Part shown: positions 28,579 through 37,438 of the stretch, one piece after another | How positions within the stretch are numbered: the first letter of the stretch is position 1 | How the letters are laid out: the number at the start of each line of letters is the position of its first letter | Source: Azotobacter vinelandii CA | GTDB lineage: Bacteria; Pseudomonadota; Gammaproteobacteria; Pseudomonadales; Pseudomonadaceae | Assembly (NCBI RefSeq): GCF_000380335.1 | Contig: NC_021149.1 | Coordinates: 2,718,501-2,782,500 of the forward strand | Direction of reading: 5' to 3' | DNA length: 64,000 nucleotides | Notes under the pieces: generated by a model | The model's input: the letters and a program-made list of their open reading frames with translations, nothing else | What the model was told of the DNA's origin: nothing | The model's database searches: none | Program-made: the position numbers and the translations under genes

Positions 28579-28935
28579 ATGCCGAGGAAAATCGCTTCGC
28601 CGCTTTCCGGTTTCGCCCTGGCGCTCGTCGCCACGGCGGCGCTGGCGCACCATGGCTGGAGTTCCTACGAGGCCAGCCAGACGCTGGTCATCGAGGCGCC
28701 CTTGAAGCAGGTGCAGTACCGCAATCCCCACGCCGAAGCCAGGATCGACTACCAGGGCCGGGAGTGGAACGTGGTGCTGGCTCCCGTCTCGCGCCTGGAG
28801 GCCCGCGGCCTGTCGGAGGACGACCTGAGCGAGGGCAAGGTGGTGAAGCTGGTCGGCTATCCGCGCAAGGACGGCACGCCGGAGATCCGCGCCGAGCGGA
28901 TCACCCTGGACGGACGCACCGTGGAACTGCGCTGA
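28579..28935 (+). CDS. Secreted DUF6152-like protein
   Basis: The 118-residue protein has a signal peptide (cleavage near ATAALA-HHGW, residue 23) and a small OB-like mature domain beginning HHGWSSYEASQTL, with RNPHAEARIDYQGREWNVVLAP, as in the DUF6152 family. GGAGG lies upstream. It is followed seven bases later by a small membrane protein; the two are commonly neighbours. The periplasmic function is unknown. It is probably not part of the T6SS, from which it is separated by 118 bases. Confidence 0.75.
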   Translation: MPRKIASPLSGFALALVATAALAHHGWSSYEASQTLVIEAPLKQVQYRNPHAEARIDYQGREWNVVLAPVSRLEARGLSEDDLSEGKVVKLVGYPRKDGTPEIRAERITLDGRTVELR

Positions 28936-28942
28936 GACACCG

Positions 28943-29434
28943 ATGCAGGACTCCGCCTCTCCCCTGTTCTGGGCCGCGCGGCTGGAGCAGTCGCCGCTCG
29001 GCGAACTGATGCGCGGCTCGGCCTGGCTCTATCCGGGCGTCAACCTGCTGCATCTGCTCGGCCTGGTACTCCTGCTCGGCGCGATGACGCTGCTCGACCT
29101 GCGCCTGCTCGGCCTAGCCCGCGGGCTGCCCCTGCCGCCGCTTTCCCGCTACCTGACGGGCCTTGCCGTCGGCGGACTGCTGCTGCAGGCCGTCAGCGGT
29201 TTCTGCCTGTTCGCGGCCGACGCCACGGCCCTGCTCGGCAACGGGCTGATGCGGATCAAGCTGCTGCTGATCCTGGCGGGACTCGGCAATGCCTGGCTGT
29301 TCCGCCGGCGCCACGGCGGCGCCCTGGCGTCGTGGGACGAACGGGCGCCACTGTCCGGCCGCCTGCAGGCGGCCGCATCACTGTCGATCTGGCTGGCGGT
29401 GATGACCGCCGGACGTTTGCTGGCCTATGTCTGA
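28943..29434 (+). CDS. Four-helix membrane protein (DUF6644-like)
   Basis: The 163-residue protein has about four membrane helices (LYPGVNLLHLLGLVLLLGAM, YLTGLAVGGLLLQAVSGFCL, MRIKLLLILAGLGNAWLF, AASLSIWLAVMTAGRLLAYV) with a conserved-looking His in NLLHLLG. It sits seven bases after the DUF6152-like gene and is probably cotranscribed. The function is not known; the pairing suggests a membrane anchor with a secreted partner. Confidence 0.75.
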   Translation: MQDSASPLFWAARLEQSPLGELMRGSAWLYPGVNLLHLLGLVLLLGAMTLLDLRLLGLARGLPLPPLSRYLTGLAVGGLLLQAVSGFCLFAADATALLGNGLMRIKLLLILAGLGNAWLFRRRHGGALASWDERAPLSGRLQAAASLSIWLAVMTAGRLLAYV

Positions 29435-29435
29435 A

Positions 29436-29457
29436 GCGACCGCCGCAGAACGGTCGC
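29436..29457 (+). terminator. Hairpin after DUF6644-like gene
   Basis: GCGACCG and CGGTCGC form a perfect 7 bp stem with an 8-base loop two bases after the stop codon. No T-run follows, so a terminator is only probable. The rest of the 216-base gap to the convergent exporter gene shows nothing clear. Confidence 0.4.
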
Positions 29458-29650
29458 CCCGGCCCTCCGCCGGGACGCGGGTCCGGGGCGCATCGGGACA
29501 GGCGCCGCTCCGGCGGACGCGCGGACACGTTCCAGACGCAGCGCGGCCGGAGCCACGCCCAGGGCGGAGAGCGGTATAGCACCGCCCCCGAGCGGATCGC
29601 CGGCAGCAGGATGGGCGGCACGGCTACATTGCCGTCGTGCCGGCTGCACC

Positions 29651-31312
29651 TCATGACGGAAGGCTGGATTCGAGCGACCGCGGTTCCGCCAGGGGATGCC
29701 GATCCGGCTTCTCAATCGCCACCACCTGGCCGTTCTCCATACGGATCACCCGGTCGGCGAGGTGGAAGTAGCGGTCGTCATGGGAAATCACCAGCACGGC
29801 CTTGCCCATGGCCTTCAGTTCGGGAAGCAGCTCGCAGTAGAACACCTCCTTGAACAGCGGGTCCTGGTCGGCCGCCCACTCGTCGAAGACCAGGAAGGGA
29901 CGGTCCTCGAGGTAGGCTACGACCAGCGCCAGGCGCTTGCGCTGGCCCTGCGAGAGCGCGCGCGTGGTGAAGGCGCCGTCGCGTACCTGCACCTTGTGCT
30001 GCAGATGGAGCTTGGCGAGCAGGACGTTGCCCCGGGCATCCAGGTCGGCCGAGGGCACGTCCAGCAGGCGGTCGAACAGGTGAAAGTCCGAGAAGATGGC
30101 CGAAAAGAGCTGGCGATAACCGTCGAGGCCCGCCTCCTCCACCGCTTCGCCGTCGATTCGGATCGCCCCCTCCTCCGGCCGGTAAAGGCCCACCAGCAGC
30201 TTGGCCAGAGTGGTCTTGCCGCTGCCGTTGCCGCCCACCAGGAAACTGATCTGCCCGGGGGAGAAATCCAGGTCGACCGGCCCCAGGGTGAACACTTCGT
30301 CGGCTGCCTCGTGGTAGTAACGATGGCTCACGCCCTCCAGGCTCAGGCTCGCGAAGGCGGCCGGCGACCGCGTCGGCGCCTCGGCCCCGCCCGGCTGCAG
30401 CTCCCGGGTGATCTCGTCGATGCGCTGCGCCGAAACCTTCGCCAGGTTGGCCCGCGGCAGGACGAGCAGCAGGTTCTCCAGCGGCGACACCATGAAGACG
30501 AAGACCAGCGCGAAACCGGTCATGATCCGCTCCCGTTCGGGCACCTCCCCCACCAGCACGAACAGCACCAGGCCGATGAAGGCATAGATCAGGAAGTTGC
30601 CCCATGCCGACGAGGCGAGGAAGATCGACGAACCGCGCGTACGCTCGCGGCGCACCTCCTCGATCGACGCGCCCAGCACATCCCTGGCAAAGCGCTCCCG
30701 CTTGGAGGCGTGCAGGCGCAGCTCCTTGGCCCCGTCCACCAGCGCCCGGAAATGGCCGAACAGGCGGTCCTGCTCGCGGGAAGCGGCATCGAGATGACGG
30801 ATCGCCCACAGGTGCGCCAGGTGATAGCCCAGCGAGCCCAGGCCGATGACCACGGCGGCCACGAAGAATATCGACCAGGACAGCCAGGCCATGTAGACCA
30901 GGCAGCCGACGACGACGATGGCATTGACCAGGATGGCCGGAAAGCCGACGAAGAAGTCGGCCACCCTGGCGCAGTGCTCGGACAGGGCCGACAGCACCCG
31001 CGGCCCGCCGATCTCCTCCAGCCGGCGGAAATCGGTGGCCATTACCCGCGCGGAAACAAAGCGCCGCAGTTCGGCGTGCGCATACTGGCCAAGGCGCTCG
31101 AACAATACCGAGGAAAGCATGCGACTGACCATCGCCAGCAACGCGATGACGGCGAACCCCCAGGCCAGGGCCGTGCGCTCCGCCGGGTCGCTCGCGACCA
31201 GCGCGGCGTTGATCCGGGTGAGCAGTAGCACGCTGCACACCCCGGCGGCGACGCTCGCCAGGGTGGCGGCGGTCAGCAGGCGGCGGGACTGTCTGATCAG
31301 GTGGGCAAGCAC
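29651..31312 (-). CDS. Cyclic-peptide-type ABC exporter (fused permease-ATPase)
   Basis: The 553-residue half-transporter has six membrane helices in the first 290 residues. The nucleotide-binding domain has Walker A GNGSGKTT (361-368), signature LSQGQ (453-457), Walker B PFLVFDEWAADQDP and the H-loop SHDD. It resembles the SyrD/PvdE class, which moves lipopeptides or siderophore precursors across the inner membrane. I start it at the GTG at 31312, with GAGG nine bases ahead; a GTG at 31336 has no ribosome site. No peptide synthetase or siderophore gene lies nearby, so the substrate is unknown. The DEW (not DEA/DEP) after Walker B is typical of this class. Confidence 0.85.
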   Translation of the reverse strand: MLAHLIRQSRRLLTAATLASVAAGVCSVLLLTRINAALVASDPAERTALAWGFAVIALLAMVSRMLSSVLFERLGQYAHAELRRFVSARVMATDFRRLEEIGGPRVLSALSEHCARVADFFVGFPAILVNAIVVVGCLVYMAWLSWSIFFVAAVVIGLGSLGYHLAHLWAIRHLDAASREQDRLFGHFRALVDGAKELRLHASKRERFARDVLGASIEEVRRERTRGSSIFLASSAWGNFLIYAFIGLVLFVLVGEVPERERIMTGFALVFVFMVSPLENLLLVLPRANLAKVSAQRIDEITRELQPGGAEAPTRSPAAFASLSLEGVSHRYYHEAADEVFTLGPVDLDFSPGQISFLVGGNGSGKTTLAKLLVGLYRPEEGAIRIDGEAVEEAGLDGYRQLFSAIFSDFHLFDRLLDVPSADLDARGNVLLAKLHLQHKVQVRDGAFTTRALSQGQRKRLALVVAYLEDRPFLVFDEWAADQDPLFKEVFYCELLPELKAMGKAVLVISHDDRYFHLADRVIRMENGQVVAIEKPDRHPLAEPRSLESSLPS

Positions 31313-31719
31313 GGATGGACACCTCGGTCGGGGCACGTGGAAAGGCTCTATCCGATCAAGACGAATCCCCCGCCGATCCGTTTAGGGAAATATCCCCGCT
31401 CGTTCGGTCACGCCGCTGGCCCCTCCACCTTCACCGTGTCGACGCCAATCGCGTCAGGCATCGGAACGCTACCGCTGCCGGGACGCTGCCTTGCGAGCCG
31501 ATCGGGCGATACCGGCAGGCAGGAATGCACCTAAATCGGGTTCCGCGCCATTCGTCAATCGACCATGAAAGGCACGGAAGCGAAGCCCATCGACTCCGCA
31601 GTGCATACGAAATCAGGAACCGAAGTTTTTCGGATGAAACACGACCGCAAAACAAGGCAAGCCTGGAAAGGGTTGCTTAAATATTGACTCGAACCATTAG
31701 AAGACTCGACCAGCCTTTT
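31313..31719. other. Intergenic stretch without a gene
   Basis: These 407 bases lie between the divergent exporter and helix-turn-helix genes. Both promoters should be here. A TAAAT-N16-CGT match, the shape of a PvdS box, occurs at 31532-31555 on the plus strand, but it points away from the exporter and is expected by chance in a window this size. Confidence 0.4.
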
Positions 31720-32049
31720 ATGAAAACAGATCGACTGAGACTCATAAATCCGGATGGCAGCCTGTCACGTATCATACAGCTACGCGAGGTCGCGCAACTC
31801 CTGAACTGCAAGGAGGCAGCCGTCCGCTATTTATTGTACAAAGGTCGCCTCCCACGGCCGGCAGCGGTCATAGGCAAGACGATGCTGTGGCCACGCGACC
31901 AGATCGAAGCGCTCGCGGCCGAATGGACGGCAACCAAACCCGAAAGAGATACCGGCGGAACGCTCAAGGACTTCCCGGCCAGAACAAGCGCCAAGGCTGA
32001 CAGGGTTCGCATTCCCAAAATAGCCTGCCGTAGCAGGCATGCAGTTTAA
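31720..32049 (+). CDS. Small helix-turn-helix protein (excisionase/MerR-like)
   Basis: The 109-residue protein has a winged-helix-type DNA-binding core: IIQLREVAQLLNCKEAAVRYLLYKGRL followed by AVIGKTMLWPRDQIEALAAEW, the form of excisionase-like and AlpA-like proteins (given here as two pieces of one domain). I start it at the ATG at 31720; a TTG 12 codons earlier is possible. The C-terminal 35 residues are basic and low in complexity. It is isolated, with lower GC around it, and may be a leftover from a mobile element or a local regulator. Confidence 0.6.
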   Translation: MKTDRLRLINPDGSLSRIIQLREVAQLLNCKEAAVRYLLYKGRLPRPAAVIGKTMLWPRDQIEALAAEWTATKPERDTGGTLKDFPARTSAKADRVRIPKIACRSRHAV

Positions 32050-32290
32050 ATATGAGAGACGACGGTCATTGAATCTTTTTATTCCGGGAAAAGTATTCGG
32101 CATCCAACATAACCAGAAGCGCTCTTGCGGATCATCGGACCGAACCGGATGCCCGGCGAGCGCCAATTCCGCCCCGCTATCGGTCGGGTTCGATACGGCC
32201 TTGAACGAAGCCAATCCCCGTGGGGACGCGAACCTCCGCTCCTGCATGCCGCCGGCCATCGCGGCTCATCGACATTCTTCGATATCCGAA

Positions 32291-32320
32291 CTGACTGCAG
32301 CTTTCTCGAGCCGCAGTCAG
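32291..32320 (-). terminator. Terminator hairpin after the MHS transporter gene
   Basis: CTGACTGC and GCAGTCAG are perfect inverted arms; inward pairing of GGCT with AGCT extends the stem to 12 bp with one G-U pair and a six-base loop. It starts 14 bases past the stop of the leftward transporter gene. Confidence 0.65.
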
Positions 32321-32333
32321 TCCGGGGGGAAGG

Positions 32334-33662
32334 CTAGTTCCTGGACAACGAATGCTTGCCGCCCTGGTCACAGCAGGCCGCTACTATCAATATCAGTGCG
32401 GCAACGACCATGATGATCACCACGCCTTCGGTAGAATGGCCGGGCGAAGTGGAAACCAGCGACAATGCCCATAAGGGTATCAGGCCTGCCGAGAGTGCGG
32501 TGCCGACCTCCCGTCCGCTGCCCACACCGGAAGAACGCGTGACGGTCGGGAACTGGCGGCTGAGAAACGACCCCTGCGGAGCGAACATCAAGGGCGCCAG
32601 CAGGCCGGTACCGACACCCAGGGCGATATAGATCCAGGAGTTGACGCCTGTATCGAGCAGGCTCATGAAGGGATAAGCGAAGATGGCCGACAGAAGACCA
32701 CCGGCGATCAATACCGACTTGCTGCTCCATTTGTCACAAAGGTGCCCGAAGAGTGGCACCGCGAATATCGCGATCGAACTGGCGATGGTCACCGACAACG
32801 AGGTGATATTGGCGGACACGCCCTTGTATTGAGTCAGATAGGCCAACGAGAAAGCCTTGAAAATATAACTCAGGGCGTTGTAGCCGATAGCCACGAAGAA
32901 AACCACCAGCAAGCCTTTCAGATCGTTCCTGAAAATTTCCAGCAAAGGTAATTTGGGCAGAGGCTCATGTTCCCTGACCTCCTGATAATCGGGCGTCTCG
33001 GGAATGCTGTTGCGTACCCAGAGGCCAACCCCGACCAGTACGATGCTGAAAATGAAGGGAATCCGCCAACCGCCCGCCAAAAGGAATTCGTCACCCGGAA
33101 GGGTTAGCAGGTATACGGTCAACGAAGAAAGCAGCAGCCCCAGATTCAGTCCCAGTGCGGGCCAGGCCCCTTGGCTGCCGCGCTTGTCTTCCGAAGCATG
33201 CTCATAGGACGTGACTGCCGCTGCCGCAAGTTCGGCTCCCGCGCCCAATCCCTGGATTATGCGAATGACGACGAGCAATACGGGAGCCCAGATCCCCCAG
33301 GTGGCATAGTCGGGAATCAGCCCGATCAGCGTCGTGCAAATGCCCATCAGGCAGAAAGTCACCACCAGCATGCGTTTGCGACCGAACTTGTCGCCCAGGT
33401 GACCGAATAGAATGCCCCCGAAAGGCCGGGCGATGAAGCCGATGGCAAAGGTCGAGAATGCCAGCAGAGTGGCGTTCTGAGGATTGCCGGGATCGAAGAA
33501 GATTTTCGCGAAGACAATGCTCGCCATCGTCGCGTAGAGATAAAAATCGTACCACTCCAGCATGGAGCCGACTATGGTCGCAGCCGCAACCTTCCTGAGT
33601 CGAGCTTTCTGTTCGGATGGAGACTCCGCAACTTGTTGAGCAGCATTTATTATTGTACTCAT
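32334..33662 (-). CDS. MHS-family metabolite:H+ symporter (MFS), probable organic-acid importer
   Basis: The 442-residue protein has 12 membrane helices and MHS (KgtP/ShiA/ProP) subfamily marks: AATIVGSMLEWYDFYLYATM in helix 1, RPFGGILFGHLGDKFGRKRML between helices 2 and 3, and GLGAGAELAAAAVTSYEHA. Such carriers bring in 2-oxoglutarate, shikimate or related acids with protons. It lies 158 bases downstream of the broken lhgO on the same strand, so 2-hydroxyglutarate or a related C5 acid is the likely substrate. Start is ATG 33662, with ATG 33674 as an alternative. Confidence 0.85.
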   Translation of the reverse strand: MSTIINAAQQVAESPSEQKARLRKVAAATIVGSMLEWYDFYLYATMASIVFAKIFFDPGNPQNATLLAFSTFAIGFIARPFGGILFGHLGDKFGRKRMLVVTFCLMGICTTLIGLIPDYATWGIWAPVLLVVIRIIQGLGAGAELAAAAVTSYEHASEDKRGSQGAWPALGLNLGLLLSSLTVYLLTLPGDEFLLAGGWRIPFIFSIVLVGVGLWVRNSIPETPDYQEVREHEPLPKLPLLEIFRNDLKGLLVVFFVAIGYNALSYIFKAFSLAYLTQYKGVSANITSLSVTIASSIAIFAVPLFGHLCDKWSSKSVLIAGGLLSAIFAYPFMSLLDTGVNSWIYIALGVGTGLLAPLMFAPQGSFLSRQFPTVTRSSGVGSGREVGTALSAGLIPLWALSLVSTSPGHSTEGVVIIMVVAALILIVAACCDQGGKHSLSRN

Positions 33663-33819
33663 GACCCGCACCATATTATTTGTTGTCAGGAAACAAGGAG
33701 TCCGGACGGAACGATCGAGTCCGTCCTTTCAAATTCGACTGGCAATGATCAACTCGTGACGACTTTATCCATAACGTCTCCCAGACAATGATAATTGAAT
33801 GAATTCGTTGGACCTGAAG

Positions 33820-34621
33820 CTAGCTCTTCTTGAGCAAACGCTCGGCGATCATGGCTCCGATCGGAATGGCCGAGGTGGCGGCCGGAGACGGGGCATTGCA
33901 GACATGCAACATCCGTGGCGACTCGACAAATAGGAAGTCATGCACCAGGGTTCCGTCGCGCATCACGGCCTGAGCCCGGATACCAGCCTCGCAAGGTTGT
34001 AAATCCTTCAGAACGAGCGACGGACAATATTTTTGGCACTGTTTCAGATAGCCTTGCTTGCACAAGGAGTTTTTCATTTCAACCAAGCCGGAGCGCAAAT
34101 TCCCCGCGATGCTTTTCCAGAAGCCTGGAAAGCGGCCGTACTCCAGGATGTCCCTCAGGTCGGTGGAAAACTTCCGATAGTCTTCCCGGGCGAAACCGAG
34201 TACGGCGTTGGGCCCCACCGTCACGCCACCATCGATCATTCGGGTCAGATGAATACCCAGGAAAGGCAACTCGGGGTCCGGAATCGGGTATATCAGGTGC
34301 TTGACGATATCGTTCTTGATTTCCGGCAAGCGAAAGTATTCGCCGCGGAAGGGTACGATCTGGTGTTCGATCTTCAGACCCGCAAGCCTGGCCAGACGGT
34401 CGGACTGCAACCCGCCACAAACGACCAGCTTCCTGGCGCTCCAGGACTCATCTTCGGTGGCCACCGTCACTCGGTCATCGTTTTCAACGATGGAACGGAC
34501 CTGCTTGCCCAGCAAGACTTCGCCACCGGCCTTGGCGATTACCCCGGCCATCGCCATACAAACCTTGCGATAATCGACAATCCCGGTGCTTTCTAAAAAC
34601 AACCCGCCCAGACCCACTATA
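33820..34621 (-). pseudogene. lhgO: L-2-hydroxyglutarate oxidase, 3' fragment (split by IS element)
   Basis: This is the C-terminal 265 residues of an LhgO-type FAD oxidase: VGLGGLFLESTGIVDYRKVC, then VGPNAVLGFAREDY and RAQAVMRDGTLVHDF, ending with NAPSPAATSAIPIGAMIAERL. LhgO oxidises L-2-hydroxyglutarate to 2-oxoglutarate and passes electrons to quinone. The fragment starts at the target duplication beside the IS. Joined to the 5' part without the IS and one duplication copy, the frame is exactly restored and gives a 397-residue protein of normal size, so the IS is the only visible lesion. Confidence 0.9.
34618..34621. repeat. Left target-site duplication (TATA)
   Basis: The four bases TATA directly abut the left IS end and recur at 35829-35832 on the right. 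One copy fits the lhgO reading frame (codons AAT-ATA-GTG). Confidence 0.8.
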
Positions 34622-35828
34622 GGGCACCTCTAAAAACCAGCCCGGCCGCTGGGTAAGATCATCCGCCTGTTGATCACCCGGAGCCTACTGATGTTCAGTC
34701 TTTTTGCCGACCAGGAGCGTGAAGCCAAGCTGGACAGCTTGGGCGACCCACTGGCCCTACTGAACAAGCATGTGGACTTTGCATCCTTGGCCGCCGAGAT
34801 CGACCACTGGGCTCCCAGGCCCAGTAGGGCCAAGGGCGGCCGGCCGCCTTATCCAACGGAGCAGATGACGCGACTGCTGGTACTCCAGCAACTGTTCAAC
34901 CTGTCCGACGAGCAGATGGAGTTTCAACTGCTCGACCGTATGAGTTTCCAGCGTTTTGCCGGGTTGAAAAACTCCGGCCGAGTGCCGGACCGCAACACGA
35001 TTTGGGTCTTTCGCGAGCGCCTGGTACAGGCCAACGTCGAGCATCGGATCTTTGCCGAGGTGCAGCGTCAGTTGCAGGCACACGGCTTCCGGGCTCGCGA
35101 AGGGCAGATCATCGATGCCAGCATCGTTCGCGCGCCCATCCAGCACAACACGGCCGATGAGCAGGCCGTGGTGAAGGAGCAGGCTGTGCCGGTCGAATGG
35201 TCGCCCGCCAAGCGCCGGCAAAAGGATGTCGAGGCGCGCTGGACGAAGAAGCACGGCAAGTCGTACTTCGGCTACAAGCTGTCGGTCAGCGTGGATCGCC
35301 GGCACAAGCTGATCCGCTGCGTGAAGGTGAGCGATGCCAGCGAGGCCGACACCCTGCATCTGGTGGATGTGCTCGACCGGGGCAACAGCAGCCGGGACTT
35401 CTGGGCGGATCGCGGGTATCACGACAGACCCCGGGAGCGCTGGCTCCAACTGATCGGCTGGAGGCCATCTATCCAGCGCAAGGGCCAGGCCGGCAAGCCG
35501 ATCGGTGAACGGGACAAGGCACGAAACAAACGCATAGCCAGTCCCCGAGCCCGGGTCGAACATGTCTTTGCCAGCCTGGCCCAGATGGGCGGCAAGATGG
35601 TCCGAAGCATTGGCTTGGTCCGGGCGGAGTTCGGTTTGGTGGTCAAATCGGCGGTCTACAACCTCAAGCGGATGTCGAGACTACTGGAAATGGCCTGAGT
35701 CAGGTCGCTGGTTGCATACCGCGACCGGCAGCAGGAACTTCTGCGAGACATCAACCCGGTCAACGGATGCCAAGCGCTGGGTTCGTCACTGCTCGACCCA
35801 GCTCAGGTGGGTGTTTTTAGAGGTGCCC
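34622..35828 (+). mobile_element. IS5-family insertion sequence, 1,207 bp
   Basis: The element is bounded by perfect 16 bp inverted repeats (gggcacctctaaaaac at 34622-34637, its complement at 35813-35828) and flanked by TATA duplications. It carries one transposase gene reading rightwards, opposite to lhgO. A noncoding tail of 130 bases follows the gene. Ends, duplication and gene are all intact, so it looks able to move. I cannot name the element from memory. Confidence 0.92.
34691..35698 (+). CDS. IS5-family transposase
   Basis: The 335-residue DDE transposase is of the IS5 group. The N-terminal part (KGGRPPYPTEQMTRLLVLQQ, NLSDEQMEFQLLDRMSFQRF) is the usual IS5 DNA-binding region. The catalytic triad is visible as Asp142 (IIDASIVRAP), Asp240 (FWADRGYHD) and Glu290 (RARVEHVFA). 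GGAG lies eight bases before the ATG at 34691. The gene is full length and unbroken. Confidence 0.93.
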   Translation: MFSLFADQEREAKLDSLGDPLALLNKHVDFASLAAEIDHWAPRPSRAKGGRPPYPTEQMTRLLVLQQLFNLSDEQMEFQLLDRMSFQRFAGLKNSGRVPDRNTIWVFRERLVQANVEHRIFAEVQRQLQAHGFRAREGQIIDASIVRAPIQHNTADEQAVVKEQAVPVEWSPAKRRQKDVEARWTKKHGKSYFGYKLSVSVDRRHKLIRCVKVSDASEADTLHLVDVLDRGNSSRDFWADRGYHDRPRERWLQLIGWRPSIQRKGQAGKPIGERDKARNKRIASPRARVEHVFASLAQMGGKMVRSIGLVRAEFGLVVKSAVYNLKRMSRLLEMA

Positions 35829-35832
35829 TATA
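35829..35832. repeat. Right target-site duplication (TATA)
   Basis: This is the second TATA copy, immediately outside the right inverted repeat. Confidence 0.8.
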
Positions 35833-36224
35833 TTCGGTTCGCGCCGCTGTAACTCGGTCCCATCCAGGCGTTCGACTTTCAGGGCGTTTTGCTGGGATCG
35901 CTCATAAAGCGCCTCCATCCTCTGCATTTCGAGAGGAGTGGAAGCCACCAGCAACTTCCCACACTCCTCGAAAGCGATGCCATGCTCGGTGCAGAAGTCC
36001 TTGGTTGCCCGGGCTCCCTCCTTGCAAAGCCTGGCTTTCAAACTACCCGGTTGATAATAAATACCCGCATGAATCACACCGCTGTTATGCCCGGTCTGGT
36101 GTCTTGCCAGGCTGTTTTCCTTTTCCAGCAAGACCAGGGAGGCACCAGGGTCGATCTGCAAGAGCCGCATGGCGGTAGCCAGGCCAACTATGCCGCCACC
36201 GATCACGCAAAAGTCATGAACCAT
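35829..36224 (-). pseudogene. lhgO: L-2-hydroxyglutarate oxidase, 5' fragment (split by IS element)
   Basis: This is the N-terminal 132 residues of LhgO, with the FAD-binding Rossmann motif DFCVIGGGIVGLATAMRLL, the LLEKE second strand, and RHQTGHNSGVIHAGIYYQPGS, which is highly characteristic of the family. The frame runs into the IS end and stops after three foreign codons. The start at ATG 36224 has a GGGAA about eight bases ahead. Two operator-like palindromes lie 39-117 bases upstream. Confidence 0.9.
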
Positions 36225-36262
36225 TTTATTTTTCCCAACTGAGAACACCCATGCCTATGTCC

Positions 36263-36274
36263 GGTTGTCAGACA
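36263..36274. promoter_or_regulatory. GntR/FadR-type operator upstream of lhgO, copy 1
   Basis: GGTTGTCAGACA followed by A gives the palindrome TTGTC-A-GACAA. This is the shape expected for FadR-subfamily GntR regulators (GT...AC arms). It lies in the 180-base gap between the regulator gene and lhgO. Confidence 0.7.
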
Positions 36275-36329
36275 AATATAGGAACAAGATCAAACGCCAT
36301 ATCGTTCTTCGTGGACACCTCGATAATCA

Positions 36330-36341
36330 GGTTGTCAGACA
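36330..36341. promoter_or_regulatory. GntR/FadR-type operator upstream of lhgO, copy 2
   Basis: This is an exact second copy of GGTTGTCAGACAA, 67 bases from the first. The pair could allow looping or cooperative binding over the lhgO promoter. Confidence 0.7.
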
Positions 36342-36404
36342 AATAAAACCGATAAACATTTCTCGCAAAAATTCAGTTCATCGGACTAAACGGATACGAA
36401 CGAA

Positions 36405-37139
36405 TCAATCCTGCGAGCGATGATAAACGCTATTGGGCAACACCATCCCCAAACGCCCGGCCGAAGCCTGCAAATGCCGCTCGGCACATTTCGCCGCCGT
36501 CTCCGGGTCACCCAGGGCGATCGCTGCAAACAATTCACGATGTTCGTTCTGGGCATCCATGGAGCCGCCGCGCAAAGCGGCGGAATTCTCCCAGGCGGTG
36601 CGCCTGGCCGCGGTGAGCTGGCTACCCAGGAAATCATGAAAAGCCAGGAAATATTCATTCCTGCAGGCCGCGGCTATGGCCCGGTGAAACTCCACGTCGG
36701 CCGCCGCGGAAAGATCGAAATCCGAAGCGTTGGCGGCCATCACTTCGAGCGCCTTTTCCATTCTCCGCAGATCGGCCGCATTGCGCCGGCTGGCCGCGAT
36801 GCCGGCGGCCTGCGCCTCGATCCACAGGCGCATTTCGAAAAGCTGCGCCAAATCGAGCGTATGGCCGTTCTTGCTGGGGAGTCGGAATACCGTGCCCGCC
36901 GGGGTCTTGGAAATATAGGAACCAAATCCCCGGCGACTGATCAGTATCCCGTCCGCCTTGAGTTGAGAAACCGCCTCCCGAATCACCGATCGGCTGACAT
37001 TCAACTGCTCGGCCAACTGATGTTCGGTGGGTAATCGCGACTCGGCGAGCAGACGTCCAGAGGCGATTTCCTCGCGTATGGAGTTCACTACCCGCTGGAC
37101 CAGCGTATCGGGGCGTTCGAGTTCTAGCATGGAATTCAA
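36405..37139 (-). CDS. GntR/FadR-family regulator, probable L-2-hydroxyglutarate-responsive repressor
   Basis: The 244-residue protein has an N-terminal winged helix (VVNSIREEIASGRLLAESRLPTE, then QLAEQLNVSRSVIREAVSQL) and an all-helical FCD ligand domain with metal-type residues (DVEFHRAIAAACRNEYF, EHRELFAAIALGD), as in FadR-subfamily members. Start is ATG 37139 or the nearby ATG 37130. It lies just upstream of lhgO on the same strand. The same palindrome occurs twice before lhgO and once right before this gene, which indicates autoregulation and control of lhgO. L-2-hydroxyglutarate as ligand is inferred from context (LhgR-type). Confidence 0.85.
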   Translation of the reverse strand: MNSMLELERPDTLVQRVVNSIREEIASGRLLAESRLPTEHQLAEQLNVSRSVIREAVSQLKADGILISRRGFGSYISKTPAGTVFRLPSKNGHTLDLAQLFEMRLWIEAQAAGIAASRRNAADLRRMEKALEVMAANASDFDLSAAADVEFHRAIAAACRNEYFLAFHDFLGSQLTAARRTAWENSAALRGGSMDAQNEHRELFAAIALGDPETAAKCAERHLQASAGRLGMVLPNSVYHRSQD

Positions 37140-37145
37140 AGATCA

Positions 37146-37157
37146 GGTTGTCTGACA
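37146..37157. promoter_or_regulatory. GntR/FadR-type operator at the regulator's own start
   Basis: GGTTGTCTGACA is the third copy of the palindrome (one base changed at the centre). It ends seven bases before the regulator start codon, where bound protein would block its own expression. Confidence 0.65.
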
Positions 37158-37438
37158 TTATTGATGCAGGTTCTTTTGACAGGAGTCAAGAAAAAATATG
37201 GATAACCCGTTCCTCGCACTGACCGCGACAGCCAGGGAAGGCGGGAAACGATGGAAATCGCCCTTGCAGCCGAGGCCACGGCGATGGGCAGGCCTCCCGC
37301 AGCCCGGATAACCTTCCCGGCATGGCCCATGGCCCGGACCAATGGTCCACGTCCGCGCATCCAGGGCAACGAGCCAGCCACGCCCGACTTCCGGCGGCGA
37401 TCCATCCTCCTTGACGGGGTCCAACTTTTGAGCTTTAC

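Noticed and set aside
31532-31555. PvdS-box match TAAAT-N16-CGT
   Set aside because: It points toward the small helix-turn-helix gene, not the exporter, and eight fixed bases are expected about twice by chance in 128 kb of strand.
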